64,000 nt of DNA from Chitinophagaceae bacterium UBA1931 (GTDB taxonomy: Bacteria; Bacteroidota; Bacteroidia; Chitinophagales; Chitinophagaceae). Positions 25,586-32,654 of the stretch are shown here, piece after piece. The stretch's first letter is position 1. Each line of letters starts with the position of its first letter. The stretch spans positions 248,001 to 312,000 of the forward strand of contig DDFJ01000004.1 in NCBI GenBank assembly GCA_002337125.1, given 5' to 3'. The position numbers were made by a program, and so were the translations under genes. Under the pieces are notes generated by a model, which did no database searches, was not told the DNA's origin, and saw only the letters and a list, made by a program, of their open reading frames with translations.

Positions 25586-27748
25586 ATGTCCTTATCGTTA
25601 AAAATATTAATTATTGAAGACAACCCTGTTGATGCAGAACTGATCAGGCGAACACTCAGAAAAGATGAAATTGAATTTGAGAGTATTGTTGTCGACAACA
25701 GGAATGATTTTCTTCGTGCCCTTGAAGAAAACAAATTTGATCTTATTCTTTCAGATAATTCACTTCCGCAATTTAACGCAACCGAAGCCATCATCATAGT
25801 ACGTGAACGTTTCAGGAACATGCCGTTTATTCTTGTTACCGGTACTGTTAACGAAGAATTCATTATCAGCATTATGAGGCTCGGTATTGATGATTACATT
25901 CTGAAAGACAGGCTAAGCCGATTACCCTCCGCAATACGTTCGGTACTGAAAGCAAGAGAAGATGAAAAGCAAAAGGAACTGGTTCAGCAGGAATTGAAAA
26001 AGAGTGAAGCCAAGTACCGCTTTTTAATTGAACATATATCGGCCGGCATTTATGCACTCGATCGTAACTGGAATGTGCTGTACATGAACAAGGTTGTGGC
26101 TGATTTATTTAAATGTGATCCTGATGAAATTGTTGGCAAAAATTTATGGGACACTTTTCCGGGTTTAAAGAATGGCAAGTTTTATAATATATACCATGAT
26201 GCAATGCAGCATCAGAAGGAAATTCACATAGAAGATTATTCAGATTATTTTGATATATGGGGAGAGGTAAATGCATACCCTTCACCAGAAGGGATTGTTA
26301 TTGTTTTCAGAGATATTACAGAAGCAAAAAAAGCAGAGTTAGCTTATATAAAAAGCCAGGAGCAATACCGCCAGATGGTTGAGCGTATTACTGATGCATT
26401 TATTTCAATCGACAAAAATTTCAATTATCTCTTTTTGAATAAACAGGCCGGCGAACTGATTAATAAGAACCCGGAAGAACTGATTGGAAAAAATATGTGG
26501 GAAGTTTTTCCCGATGCTGTTGGCAGCAGTACTTACAATGCTTTTATGAAAGCGATGAACGAACAGGTTTATGTAAGTAATGTTGACTACTATGCTCCTC
26601 TTGACCTTTGGCAGGAAAATCATATCTATCCATCAGATAATGGATTATCATTTTTTATCAGGAATATATCTGAGCAAAAAAGAAATGAACTGGCAGCCAA
26701 ACAGAGCGAAGAAGTACGGAACCTTATCATGGGGTCTGCGCTTGATGCAATTGTTTGCGTTGACAAAAACAACAAAGTCATTTTCTGGAACAGTCGTGCA
26801 GAAACTATGTTTGGCTGGAGTTTTGAAGAAATGAAAGGAAAAATAATCAGTGAAAGTATTATTCCTTCAAAATACAAAGGAAGGCACGAAAAAGGCATGC
26901 AGCGCTACATTGAAACCGGCGAAAAGAAAATATCCGGCATTATGAAAGAAATGAGTGCGCTTAACCGTAACGGCAAAGAGTTCCCGATAGAATTTTTCAT
27001 GATTCCAATTAAAACGGCAGATACTGAATTCTTCTGTGCGTTTATCAGGGATATATCCGAAAGGAAAAACCTGGAGAAGAAATTAAGAGCCCAGCAAAAA
27101 GCAGCCTCGCTGGAAATTACGTTCACTGCAATACAGGCACAGGAAAAAGAACGCAATATCATTGGCCAGGAACTGCATGATAACATCAACCAGATTTTAG
27201 CAAGTACAAAAATGATGTTGCAGCTGATTAAATCAAACTACGAAACGCACAAAGATTTTCTCGACAGGTGCATTGATAACCTCGGCGATGCAATTAATGA
27301 AAACAGGAAGATTGCACATGAAATGGTAACTCCTGATGTGAAGAACCAGGAACTGACTGCACTGCTGAAAAATCTTACAAGTGAAATGTTTAATCTGCAG
27401 GATATAAACGTTACCATCAATCTCTGTGATTTTGATGAAAAAACACTTGATACAAATCAGAAAATTACTTTTTACCGTATTGCACAGGAACAGTGTTCCA
27501 ATATTCTGAAATATGCAAATGCTACCGAAGTTGTAATTGACATAGAAAAGAAAAAAGACAACATCCATTTCGTAATTAAAGACGATGGTGTTGGCATGAG
27601 CATTAACAAAAAACCCGATGGCATTGGTCTTAAGAATATTAACAGCAGGCTCAGCATTTTCAACGGCACATCAAAAGTAATTACATCTCCCGGCAACGGT
27701 TTTGAATTACACATTGAAATGCCTATGCGTATTGAAGAAGATCAGTAA
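25586..27748 (+). CDS. receiver-PAS-PAS-PAS histidine kinase hybrid
   Basis: 720 residues from the ATG at 25586, directly after the previous stop; an upstream in-frame ATG at 25565 overlaps that gene and is less likely. Order: receiver domain (1-120) with Asp57 in FDLILSDNSLP, three PAS domains (about 143-255, 265-375 and 383-500), then a HisKA_3-type dimerisation domain with His531 in IIGQELHDNINQ, and a HATPase_c domain (IKDDGVGMSINKKPDGIGLKNI). The protein is soluble. HisKA_3 kinases normally signal to NarL-type regulators; none is encoded nearby, so the output partner is elsewhere. Its kinase core closely resembles that of the 1395-residue kinase at 46515. Confidence 0.92.
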   Translation: MSLSLKILIIEDNPVDAELIRRTLRKDEIEFESIVVDNRNDFLRALEENKFDLILSDNSLPQFNATEAIIIVRERFRNMPFILVTGTVNEEFIISIMRLGIDDYILKDRLSRLPSAIRSVLKAREDEKQKELVQQELKKSEAKYRFLIEHISAGIYALDRNWNVLYMNKVVADLFKCDPDEIVGKNLWDTFPGLKNGKFYNIYHDAMQHQKEIHIEDYSDYFDIWGEVNAYPSPEGIVIVFRDITEAKKAELAYIKSQEQYRQMVERITDAFISIDKNFNYLFLNKQAGELINKNPEELIGKNMWEVFPDAVGSSTYNAFMKAMNEQVYVSNVDYYAPLDLWQENHIYPSDNGLSFFIRNISEQKRNELAAKQSEEVRNLIMGSALDAIVCVDKNNKVIFWNSRAETMFGWSFEEMKGKIISESIIPSKYKGRHEKGMQRYIETGEKKISGIMKEMSALNRNGKEFPIEFFMIPIKTADTEFFCAFIRDISERKNLEKKLRAQQKAASLEITFTAIQAQEKERNIIGQELHDNINQILASTKMMLQLIKSNYETHKDFLDRCIDNLGDAINENRKIAHEMVTPDVKNQELTALLKNLTSEMFNLQDINVTINLCDFDEKTLDTNQKITFYRIAQEQCSNILKYANATEVVIDIEKKKDNIHFVIKDDGVGMSINKKPDGIGLKNINSRLSIFNGTSKVITSPGNGFELHIEMPMRIEEDQ

Positions 27749-28179
27749 TCTGTAGGTAACTCATCAATACTTATAAGTTGATCGCCGCTTTTTTGCCATG
27801 CATAAGTATATTGCCCGTTTGTAACAACAAGAAATTGAACAGGCACTGAAATGTTATAGCGTAAAATCTGAGCAAGAACATTTTCTGTTAAGTCTACATC
27901 CATTGCTTTGCATTCAATCATCATCCATGGCTGATGATTGTTGTTGAACAACAGTAAATCAAACCGTTTCTTTAACTCACCCAGGTTAATTTCTTTTTCA
28001 ATACCAATAAAAGCAGCATTGTATTTTTTAACCTGTACAAGGTATTGTACAAAATTTTGCCTTACCCACTCTTCAGGAGTAAGTTTTATCCATTTTTTCC
28101 GAAGCTCATCAAATATCAATTCCTTCCCATCTTCTTCTTTTATTCTGAAAGAGGGTTGAGGAAATTCAATTTTTATCAT
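27742..28179 (-). CDS. orphan HsdR_N-like PD-(D/E)XK nuclease-domain protein
   Basis: 145 residues. It resembles the N-terminal nuclease domain of type I restriction HsdR: Glu in FIGIEKEI, Asp74 in RFDLLLF, Glu89 and Lys91 in MMIECKAMD, and Gln104 in VLAQILRYN, i.e. the PD-(D/E)XK catalytic set. No helicase, HsdM or HsdS is present, so it is not a restriction system here. Stand-alone copies are frequent in Bacteroidota and their job is unknown. Its 3' end overlaps the 3' end of the hybrid kinase gene by seven bases. Confidence 0.83.
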   Translation of the reverse strand: MIKIEFPQPSFRIKEEDGKELIFDELRKKWIKLTPEEWVRQNFVQYLVQVKKYNAAFIGIEKEINLGELKKRFDLLLFNNNHQPWMMIECKAMDVDLTENVLAQILRYNISVPVQFLVVTNGQYTYAWQKSGDQLISIDELPTDY

Positions 28180-28277
28180 CGTTCAAATGTAATGTGATTT
28201 TAAGATTAAGTGCTGAGCAGTTGTGTACAGGATTAAAATTCTTTGCACAGTTACTAATAACCGTTAACTTAAATGCG

Positions 28278-28285
28278 TAAATTTG
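28278..28285 (+). promoter_or_regulatory. -7 promoter element of the AMP nucleosidase gene
   Basis: TAAATTTG, a full match to TAnnTTTG, 20 bases before the ATG at 28306. The longer in-frame ATG at 28273 lies upstream of this box and so should not be used. Confidence 0.65.
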
Positions 28286-28305
28286 CAGAATTTAATTTTC
28301 AAAAG

Positions 28306-29082
28306 ATGAAGACAAAAGAAGAAATCGTAAAGAACTGGCTGCCCCGTTACACAGGAAAACAATTGGATGAATTTGGTGAATATATTCTGTTAACCAACTT
28401 CAGCAATTATGTGCAGATGTTTGCAGACTGGAATGGCGTTGAAGTTACCGGACAGGATAAACCAATGGAATGTGCAACTGCCGAAGGTATTACCATCATC
28501 AACTTTGGTATGGGTAGTGCAACAGCTGCAACCGTTATGGATCTTTTATCGGCTATTCATCCAAAAGCAGTTTTGTTTTTAGGAAAATGCGGTGGATTAA
28601 AACCAAAAAATAAAATCGGCGATTTAATTCTTCCTATTGCTGCAATAAGAGGCGATGGTACAAGCAACGATTACTTTCCTCCTGAAGTACCTGCATTACC
28701 TGCGTTTGCTATGCAGAAAGCGGTATCAACAACAATTCGTGATTACGACAATGATTATTGGACAGGTACAGTTTATACAACCAACCGCAGGGTTTGGGAA
28801 CACGATGAAGATTTTAAATCGTACCTCGAAAAAATAAGAGCGATGGCAGTTGATATGGAAACAGCTACCATTTTTACTGTTGGTTTTGCCAATCATATTC
28901 CAACAGGTGCGTTGCTTTTGGTCAGTGATAGTCCGATGACACCTGAAGGTGTTAAAACAGAAGAAAGTGATAAAAAAGTAACCAGCCAGTTTGTAGAAAC
29001 ACATATTAAAATTGGAATTGACTCATTGAAACAACTCATCAATAACGGACATACAGTTAAACATCTGCGTTTTGAAGAATAA
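28306..29082 (+). CDS. amn: AMP nucleosidase
   Basis: Splits AMP into adenine and ribose 5-phosphate. The 258-residue product corresponds to the catalytic nucleoside-phosphorylase-like domain; the N-terminal regulatory domain of the E. coli enzyme is absent, as in other Bacteroidota. Motifs: TIINFGMGSATAATVMDLL, VLFLGKCGGLKPKNKIGDLILP, AIRGDGTSNDYFP, and AVDMETATIFTVGF with the purine-binding Glu. The start is fixed by the promoter at 28278-28285. The stop overlaps the next start as TAATG, so it is co-transcribed with the ABC ATPase. Confidence 0.92.
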   Translation: MKTKEEIVKNWLPRYTGKQLDEFGEYILLTNFSNYVQMFADWNGVEVTGQDKPMECATAEGITIINFGMGSATAATVMDLLSAIHPKAVLFLGKCGGLKPKNKIGDLILPIAAIRGDGTSNDYFPPEVPALPAFAMQKAVSTTIRDYDNDYWTGTVYTTNRRVWEHDEDFKSYLEKIRAMAVDMETATIFTVGFANHIPTGALLLVSDSPMTPEGVKTEESDKKVTSQFVETHIKIGIDSLKQLINNGHTVKHLRFEE

Positions 29083-30815
29083 TGGCAGCACTGCTCAATA
29101 TCACCAACCTCGAAATTGAATTTAAAACAGAAGATGGTTTTATAAAGGCATTGCATGATGTTTCGTTCAGCATTGCAAAAGGCGAAACAGTTGCAGTTGT
29201 GGGTGAGTCCGGCTCAGGCAAATCAATTACAGCACTTTCGGCATTACAACTATTACCCGCATCAGTAACAAAATACCCGCTGGGCAATATCAGCTTTACA
29301 CTGAAAAACGGAGCTGAAGTTGATTTACTGAAAGCAACGCAACAGCAACTGCAAACGATCCGGGGTAATGAAATTGCAATGATTTTCCAGGAACCGATGA
29401 CTTCGCTCAATCCTGTTTTCACTTGCGGCTCACAGGTAACAGAAGTTATTCAGCTGCACCAGAAATGCAGCAAGGCTGAAGCGGAAAAGAAAACAATTGA
29501 GTTATTTGAAAAAGTAAAACTTCCTAACCCACAGGCAATCGTTCAACGTTATCCGCACCAGCTCAGTGGCGGACAAAAGCAACGGGTAATGATTGCAATG
29601 GCAATGAGTTGCAATCCATCGTTACTAATTGCTGATGAACCTACAACAGCACTGGATGTAACCGTACAAAAAACAATTCTTCAACTGATAAAAGAATTGC
29701 AGCAGGAAAACGGGATGAGCGTTTTGTTTATTACGCATGATCTTGGTGTTGTGCATGATATTGCTGATAAAGTTGTGGTGATGTACAAAGGAAGTATTGT
29801 TGAGCAGGGCTCGGTTGAAGATATTTTTCAACAACCAAAACACCCTTATACAAAAGCATTGCTTGCCTGCAGACCGGCGTTACAGCCAAAAGGAAAAAGA
29901 TTGCCTGTTATAAGCGATTTTCTGGAAGAAAAGAAAATGACAGATGACGGTTGGCAGTTGGGCGAAAATGATCATCTGCATTCCGGTCAACCATCAACTG
30001 CCAACAACCAACCTTTACTTAGCATTCAAAATCTTAACGTATGGTTTCCGGAAAAACACAGTTTGTTTGGCAAACCAAAATCATTTATTAAAGCAGTAAA
30101 CGATGTAAGTTTTGAGGTTTTCCCGGGAGAAACATTAGGACTTGTTGGCGAAAGTGGGTGCGGCAAAACTACATTGGGAAGGGCATTATTGAGATTGGTT
30201 GATGCAACATCAGGCAGCATTCTTCTCAACGGAGAAAATATTCTTAGCAACAGTTCAAAACAATTCAAACCACAACGAAAAGACCTGCAGATTGTTTTCC
30301 AGGACCCCTACTCTTCACTTAATCCACGTATATCTATCGGCAAGGCAATTGCTGAGCCAATGCTTGTTCACGGATTATCAGCTAATCAAAAACAGGCAAA
30401 AGAAAAAGTAATTGAACTGCTGGAAAAAGTAAATCTTAATGCATCGCATTTTTCCCGTTATCCGCATGAGTTCAGTGGCGGACAACGACAGCGTATTGTT
30501 ATAGCCCGGGCACTTGCACTTCACCCCTCTTTCATTGTTTGGGATGAATCTGTTTCAGCACTTGATGTAAGTGTGCAGGCGCAGGTACTCAATTTGCTGA
30601 ACGATCTGAAAAAGGAATTTGGCTTTACATCTATCTTTATTTCGCACGACTTGTCGGTTGTTCGCTATATTTCCGACCGGATCATAGTAATGAACAAAGG
30701 GTGTATTGAGGAATCGGGCCTGGCCGACGAAATCTATTTCCATCCACAACAGGAATACACAAAGCAGTTACTGGCAGCAATTCCCGGAATATCGCTTCAG
30801 GCGGGCATCCGTTGA
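29082..30815 (+). CDS. fused double ATPase of a dipeptide/oligopeptide ABC transporter
   Basis: 577 residues: two complete ABC domains in one chain, equivalent to DppD plus DppF. First half: Walker A GESGSGKS (41-48), signature LSGGQKQR, Walker B LLIADEPTTALD. Second half: GESGCGKTT, FSGGQRQR, FIVWDESVSALD. The second Walker B has DES rather than DEP, still with the catalytic Glu. Both halves carry the C-terminal oligopeptide-type extension (HPYTKALLACRP; QEYTKQLLAAIPG). It energises import across the inner membrane; the permease and binding-protein genes are not in this window. It overlaps the AMP nucleosidase gene by one base. Confidence 0.93.
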   Translation: MAALLNITNLEIEFKTEDGFIKALHDVSFSIAKGETVAVVGESGSGKSITALSALQLLPASVTKYPLGNISFTLKNGAEVDLLKATQQQLQTIRGNEIAMIFQEPMTSLNPVFTCGSQVTEVIQLHQKCSKAEAEKKTIELFEKVKLPNPQAIVQRYPHQLSGGQKQRVMIAMAMSCNPSLLIADEPTTALDVTVQKTILQLIKELQQENGMSVLFITHDLGVVHDIADKVVVMYKGSIVEQGSVEDIFQQPKHPYTKALLACRPALQPKGKRLPVISDFLEEKKMTDDGWQLGENDHLHSGQPSTANNQPLLSIQNLNVWFPEKHSLFGKPKSFIKAVNDVSFEVFPGETLGLVGESGCGKTTLGRALLRLVDATSGSILLNGENILSNSSKQFKPQRKDLQIVFQDPYSSLNPRISIGKAIAEPMLVHGLSANQKQAKEKVIELLEKVNLNASHFSRYPHEFSGGQRQRIVIARALALHPSFIVWDESVSALDVSVQAQVLNLLNDLKKEFGFTSIFISHDLSVVRYISDRIIVMNKGCIEESGLADEIYFHPQQEYTKQLLAAIPGISLQAGIR

Positions 30816-30845
30816 AAAAGTTCTTTTAATTTTCCCGTTTTAGCT

Positions 30846-30853
30846 TACCTTTG
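30846..30853 (+). promoter_or_regulatory. -7 promoter element of queA
   Basis: TACCTTTG, a full match to TAnnTTTG. It implies a leader of about 105-110 bases before the ATG at 30969. Confidence 0.65.
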
Positions 30854-30859
30854 CACGCA

Positions 30860-30968
30860 TTAAAAAAGTAACAGGTTCAAACCCGGTGCCGTAAGACGGG
30901 GTTTGGAAGGGTTCTCTCAAATTCGCCCCCATCGCTGCGTTTGCATCTGTTCAAAATAAGTACGCAGT
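30860..30968 (+). promoter_or_regulatory. structured 5' leader of queA
   Basis: The leader can form three helices. The first pairs TTCAAACCC (30876-30884) with GGGTTTGGA (30899-30907) and has CGT/ACG inside. A weaker GGG/CCC pairing lies around 30909-30929. The last pairs CTGCGT (30935-30940) with ACGCAG (30962-30967), ending one base before the start codon, so it could hide the initiation region. It does not match the preQ1-I/II or SAM riboswitch consensus that I know. A regulatory role is inference. Confidence 0.45.
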
Positions 30969-32018
30969 ATGAAATTATCTCAGTTTACGTTCGATCTTCC
31001 CCTCAATCTCATCGCTCAAAATCCTACAAAAAAACGTGAAGACAGCCGTTTGATGGTAGTGCATCGCAAAACCGGTCAGATTGAGAACCGCACTTTCCGT
31101 GACATTATTGAATATTTCGACGACAAAGATTCGTTTGTTGTAAACAACACAAAAGTGTTCCCTGCCCGTATGTATGGCCGCAAGGAAAAAACAGGTGCTA
31201 AAATTGAAGTATTCCTTCTCCGTGAATTAAACAAACAAAACCGTTTGTGGGATGTGATTGTTGATCCCGCAAGAAAGATTCGTGTAGGTAACAAATTATA
31301 TTTTGGAGATACAGAAGACCTGGTTGCAGAAGTAATTGATAATACTACTTCACGTGGCCGTACCATCCGTTTCCTGTTTGATGGTACTGATGAAGAGTTC
31401 CGTACAGTTTTGTACAACATGGGCGAAACTCCGCTTCCTAAATACATTAAGCGTAAGCCCGATGAAGAAGATCGTGAACGTTACCAGACTGTATTTGCAA
31501 AACACGAAGGTGCTGTTGCGGCTCCTACTGCAGGTATGCACTTCAGCCAGGAACTGATTAAGCGTCTTGAAATCAAAGGTGTTCGTTTTGCTGAAATTAC
31601 ATTGCATACTGGTTTGGGAACTTTCCGCCCAATTGAAGTGGAAGACCTGAGCAAGCACAAAATGGATGCTGAATATTATAAGATTGATGAGTTTGCCTGC
31701 AAAGTGGTGAATAAAGCAAAAGAAGGTAAACACCGCATTTGCTCTGTAGGTACCACAACAATGCGTGCACTGGAAACTTCATTTACTGCACAACAGTTAT
31801 TAAAACCAAGCGAAGGATGGACAAACATTTTTATTCATCCACCTTACAGCTTTAATATTGCTGATGCGCTTGTTACCAACTTTCACCTGCCTAAAACAAG
31901 CTTGCTGATTATGACTTGTGCTTTTGCCGGTTATGATCTTACAATGGAAGCTTACAAAAAAGCAATAAAAGACAAGTATCGTTTCTTCAGCTACGGAGAT
32001 GCGATGCTGGTTATCTAA
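30969..32018 (+). CDS. queA: S-adenosylmethionine:tRNA ribosyltransferase-isomerase
   Basis: Transfers and isomerises the ribosyl part of SAM onto 7-aminomethyl-7-deazaguanine in tRNA, giving epoxyqueuosine at position 34. The 349 residues match the family length. Motifs: FDLPLNLIAQNPTKKREDSRL, FVVNNTKVFPARMYGRK, KYQTVFA-like ERYQTVFAKHEGAVAAPTAGMHFS, HTGLGTFRPIEVEDLSKHKMD, GTTTMRALE, and FIHPPYSFNIADALVTNFHLPKTSLLIM. No other queuosine gene is in the window. It has its own promoter, a structured leader and a terminator. Confidence 0.96.
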   Translation: MKLSQFTFDLPLNLIAQNPTKKREDSRLMVVHRKTGQIENRTFRDIIEYFDDKDSFVVNNTKVFPARMYGRKEKTGAKIEVFLLRELNKQNRLWDVIVDPARKIRVGNKLYFGDTEDLVAEVIDNTTSRGRTIRFLFDGTDEEFRTVLYNMGETPLPKYIKRKPDEEDRERYQTVFAKHEGAVAAPTAGMHFSQELIKRLEIKGVRFAEITLHTGLGTFRPIEVEDLSKHKMDAEYYKIDEFACKVVNKAKEGKHRICSVGTTTMRALETSFTAQQLLKPSEGWTNIFIHPPYSFNIADALVTNFHLPKTSLLIMTCAFAGYDLTMEAYKKAIKDKYRFFSYGDAMLVI

Positions 32019-32025
32019 TTTTCAG

Positions 32026-32056
32026 AATCCCTCTCCTCACCGAGAGGGATTTTTTT
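32026..32056 (+). terminator. intrinsic terminator after queA
   Basis: AATCCCTCTC / GAGAGGGATT with a 6-base loop, then a T run. Confidence 0.9.
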
Positions 32057-32074
32057 AACGAACAATTGAGCTAT

Positions 32075-32581
32075 ATGAATAAAACTGCAAAAGAGTCGCT
32101 GATCGTTATGACCGAACTCGTTCTGCCAAACGACACCAATTTTTTTGGGAACCTGATGGGCGGACGTTTAATGTACTGGATGGATATTGCTTCTGCACTG
32201 GCTGCAGGCAAACATTGTAATTCGCATGTTGTAACTGCAAGCGTTGATAATATTTCGTTCCAGAATCCAATTAAACTTGGAAATATTGTTCACATTGAAG
32301 CAAAGGTTACAAGAGCTTTTACAACTTCAATGGAAGTGCACATGCAGGTGTGGAGTGAAGATTTTGCACACAAAAACAAGTACAAAAGCAACGAAGCTTA
32401 TTTTACGTTTGTGGCATTGGATGAAAACAGGAAACCCGTAAAGGTTCCTGAATTAATTCCTGAAACAGAAGAAGAAAAAACACTTTACGAAGGGGCATTG
32501 CGCCGCAGGCAACTGCGTTTAATTCTTGGAGGCAAAATGAAACCGGATGATGCGGTTGAATTAAAAGCTTTGTTCAGCTGA
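32075..32581 (+). CDS. acyl-CoA thioesterase (hotdog fold, YciA/BFIT-like)
   Basis: 168 residues from the ATG at 32075; an in-frame TTG at 32066 is possible but unlikely. The hotdog core is visible: ELVLPNDTNFFGNLMGGRLMYWMDIASALAA with the catalytic Asn/Asp region, HVVTASVDNISFQNPIKLGNIVHIEAKV, and TFVALDENRKPVKVPEL. It should hydrolyse acyl-CoA esters in the cytosol; chain-length preference cannot be read. A related shorter protein is encoded at 57071-57478. It is convergent with the EF-G-like gene across a shared terminator. Confidence 0.9.
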   Translation: MNKTAKESLIVMTELVLPNDTNFFGNLMGGRLMYWMDIASALAAGKHCNSHVVTASVDNISFQNPIKLGNIVHIEAKVTRAFTTSMEVHMQVWSEDFAHKNKYKSNEAYFTFVALDENRKPVKVPELIPETEEEKTLYEGALRRRQLRLILGGKMKPDDAVELKALFS

Positions 32582-32603
32582 TTTACTAAGCTTCTTTCAA
32601 TAA

Positions 32604-32638
32604 AAAAATCCTGCTTTTATAAAAGCAGGATTTTTATT
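32604..32638. terminator. bidirectional terminator between convergent genes
   Basis: AAAAATCCTGCTTTT / AAAAGCAGGATTTTT, 15-base arms with A/T tails on both sides. It serves the thioesterase on the plus strand and the EF-G-like gene on the minus strand. Confidence 0.9.
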
Positions 32639-32654
32639 TATAAGCCGAAAGCTT

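Noticed and set aside
28273..28305. Longer start for AMP nucleosidase
   Set aside because: The ATG at 28273 lies upstream of the TAAATTTG -7 box, so it would not be transcribed.
30871..30907. tRNA-like T-arm sequence GGTTCAAACCC in the queA leader
   Set aside because: No acceptor, D or anticodon arm can be built around it; it pairs better with the downstream GGGTTTG.
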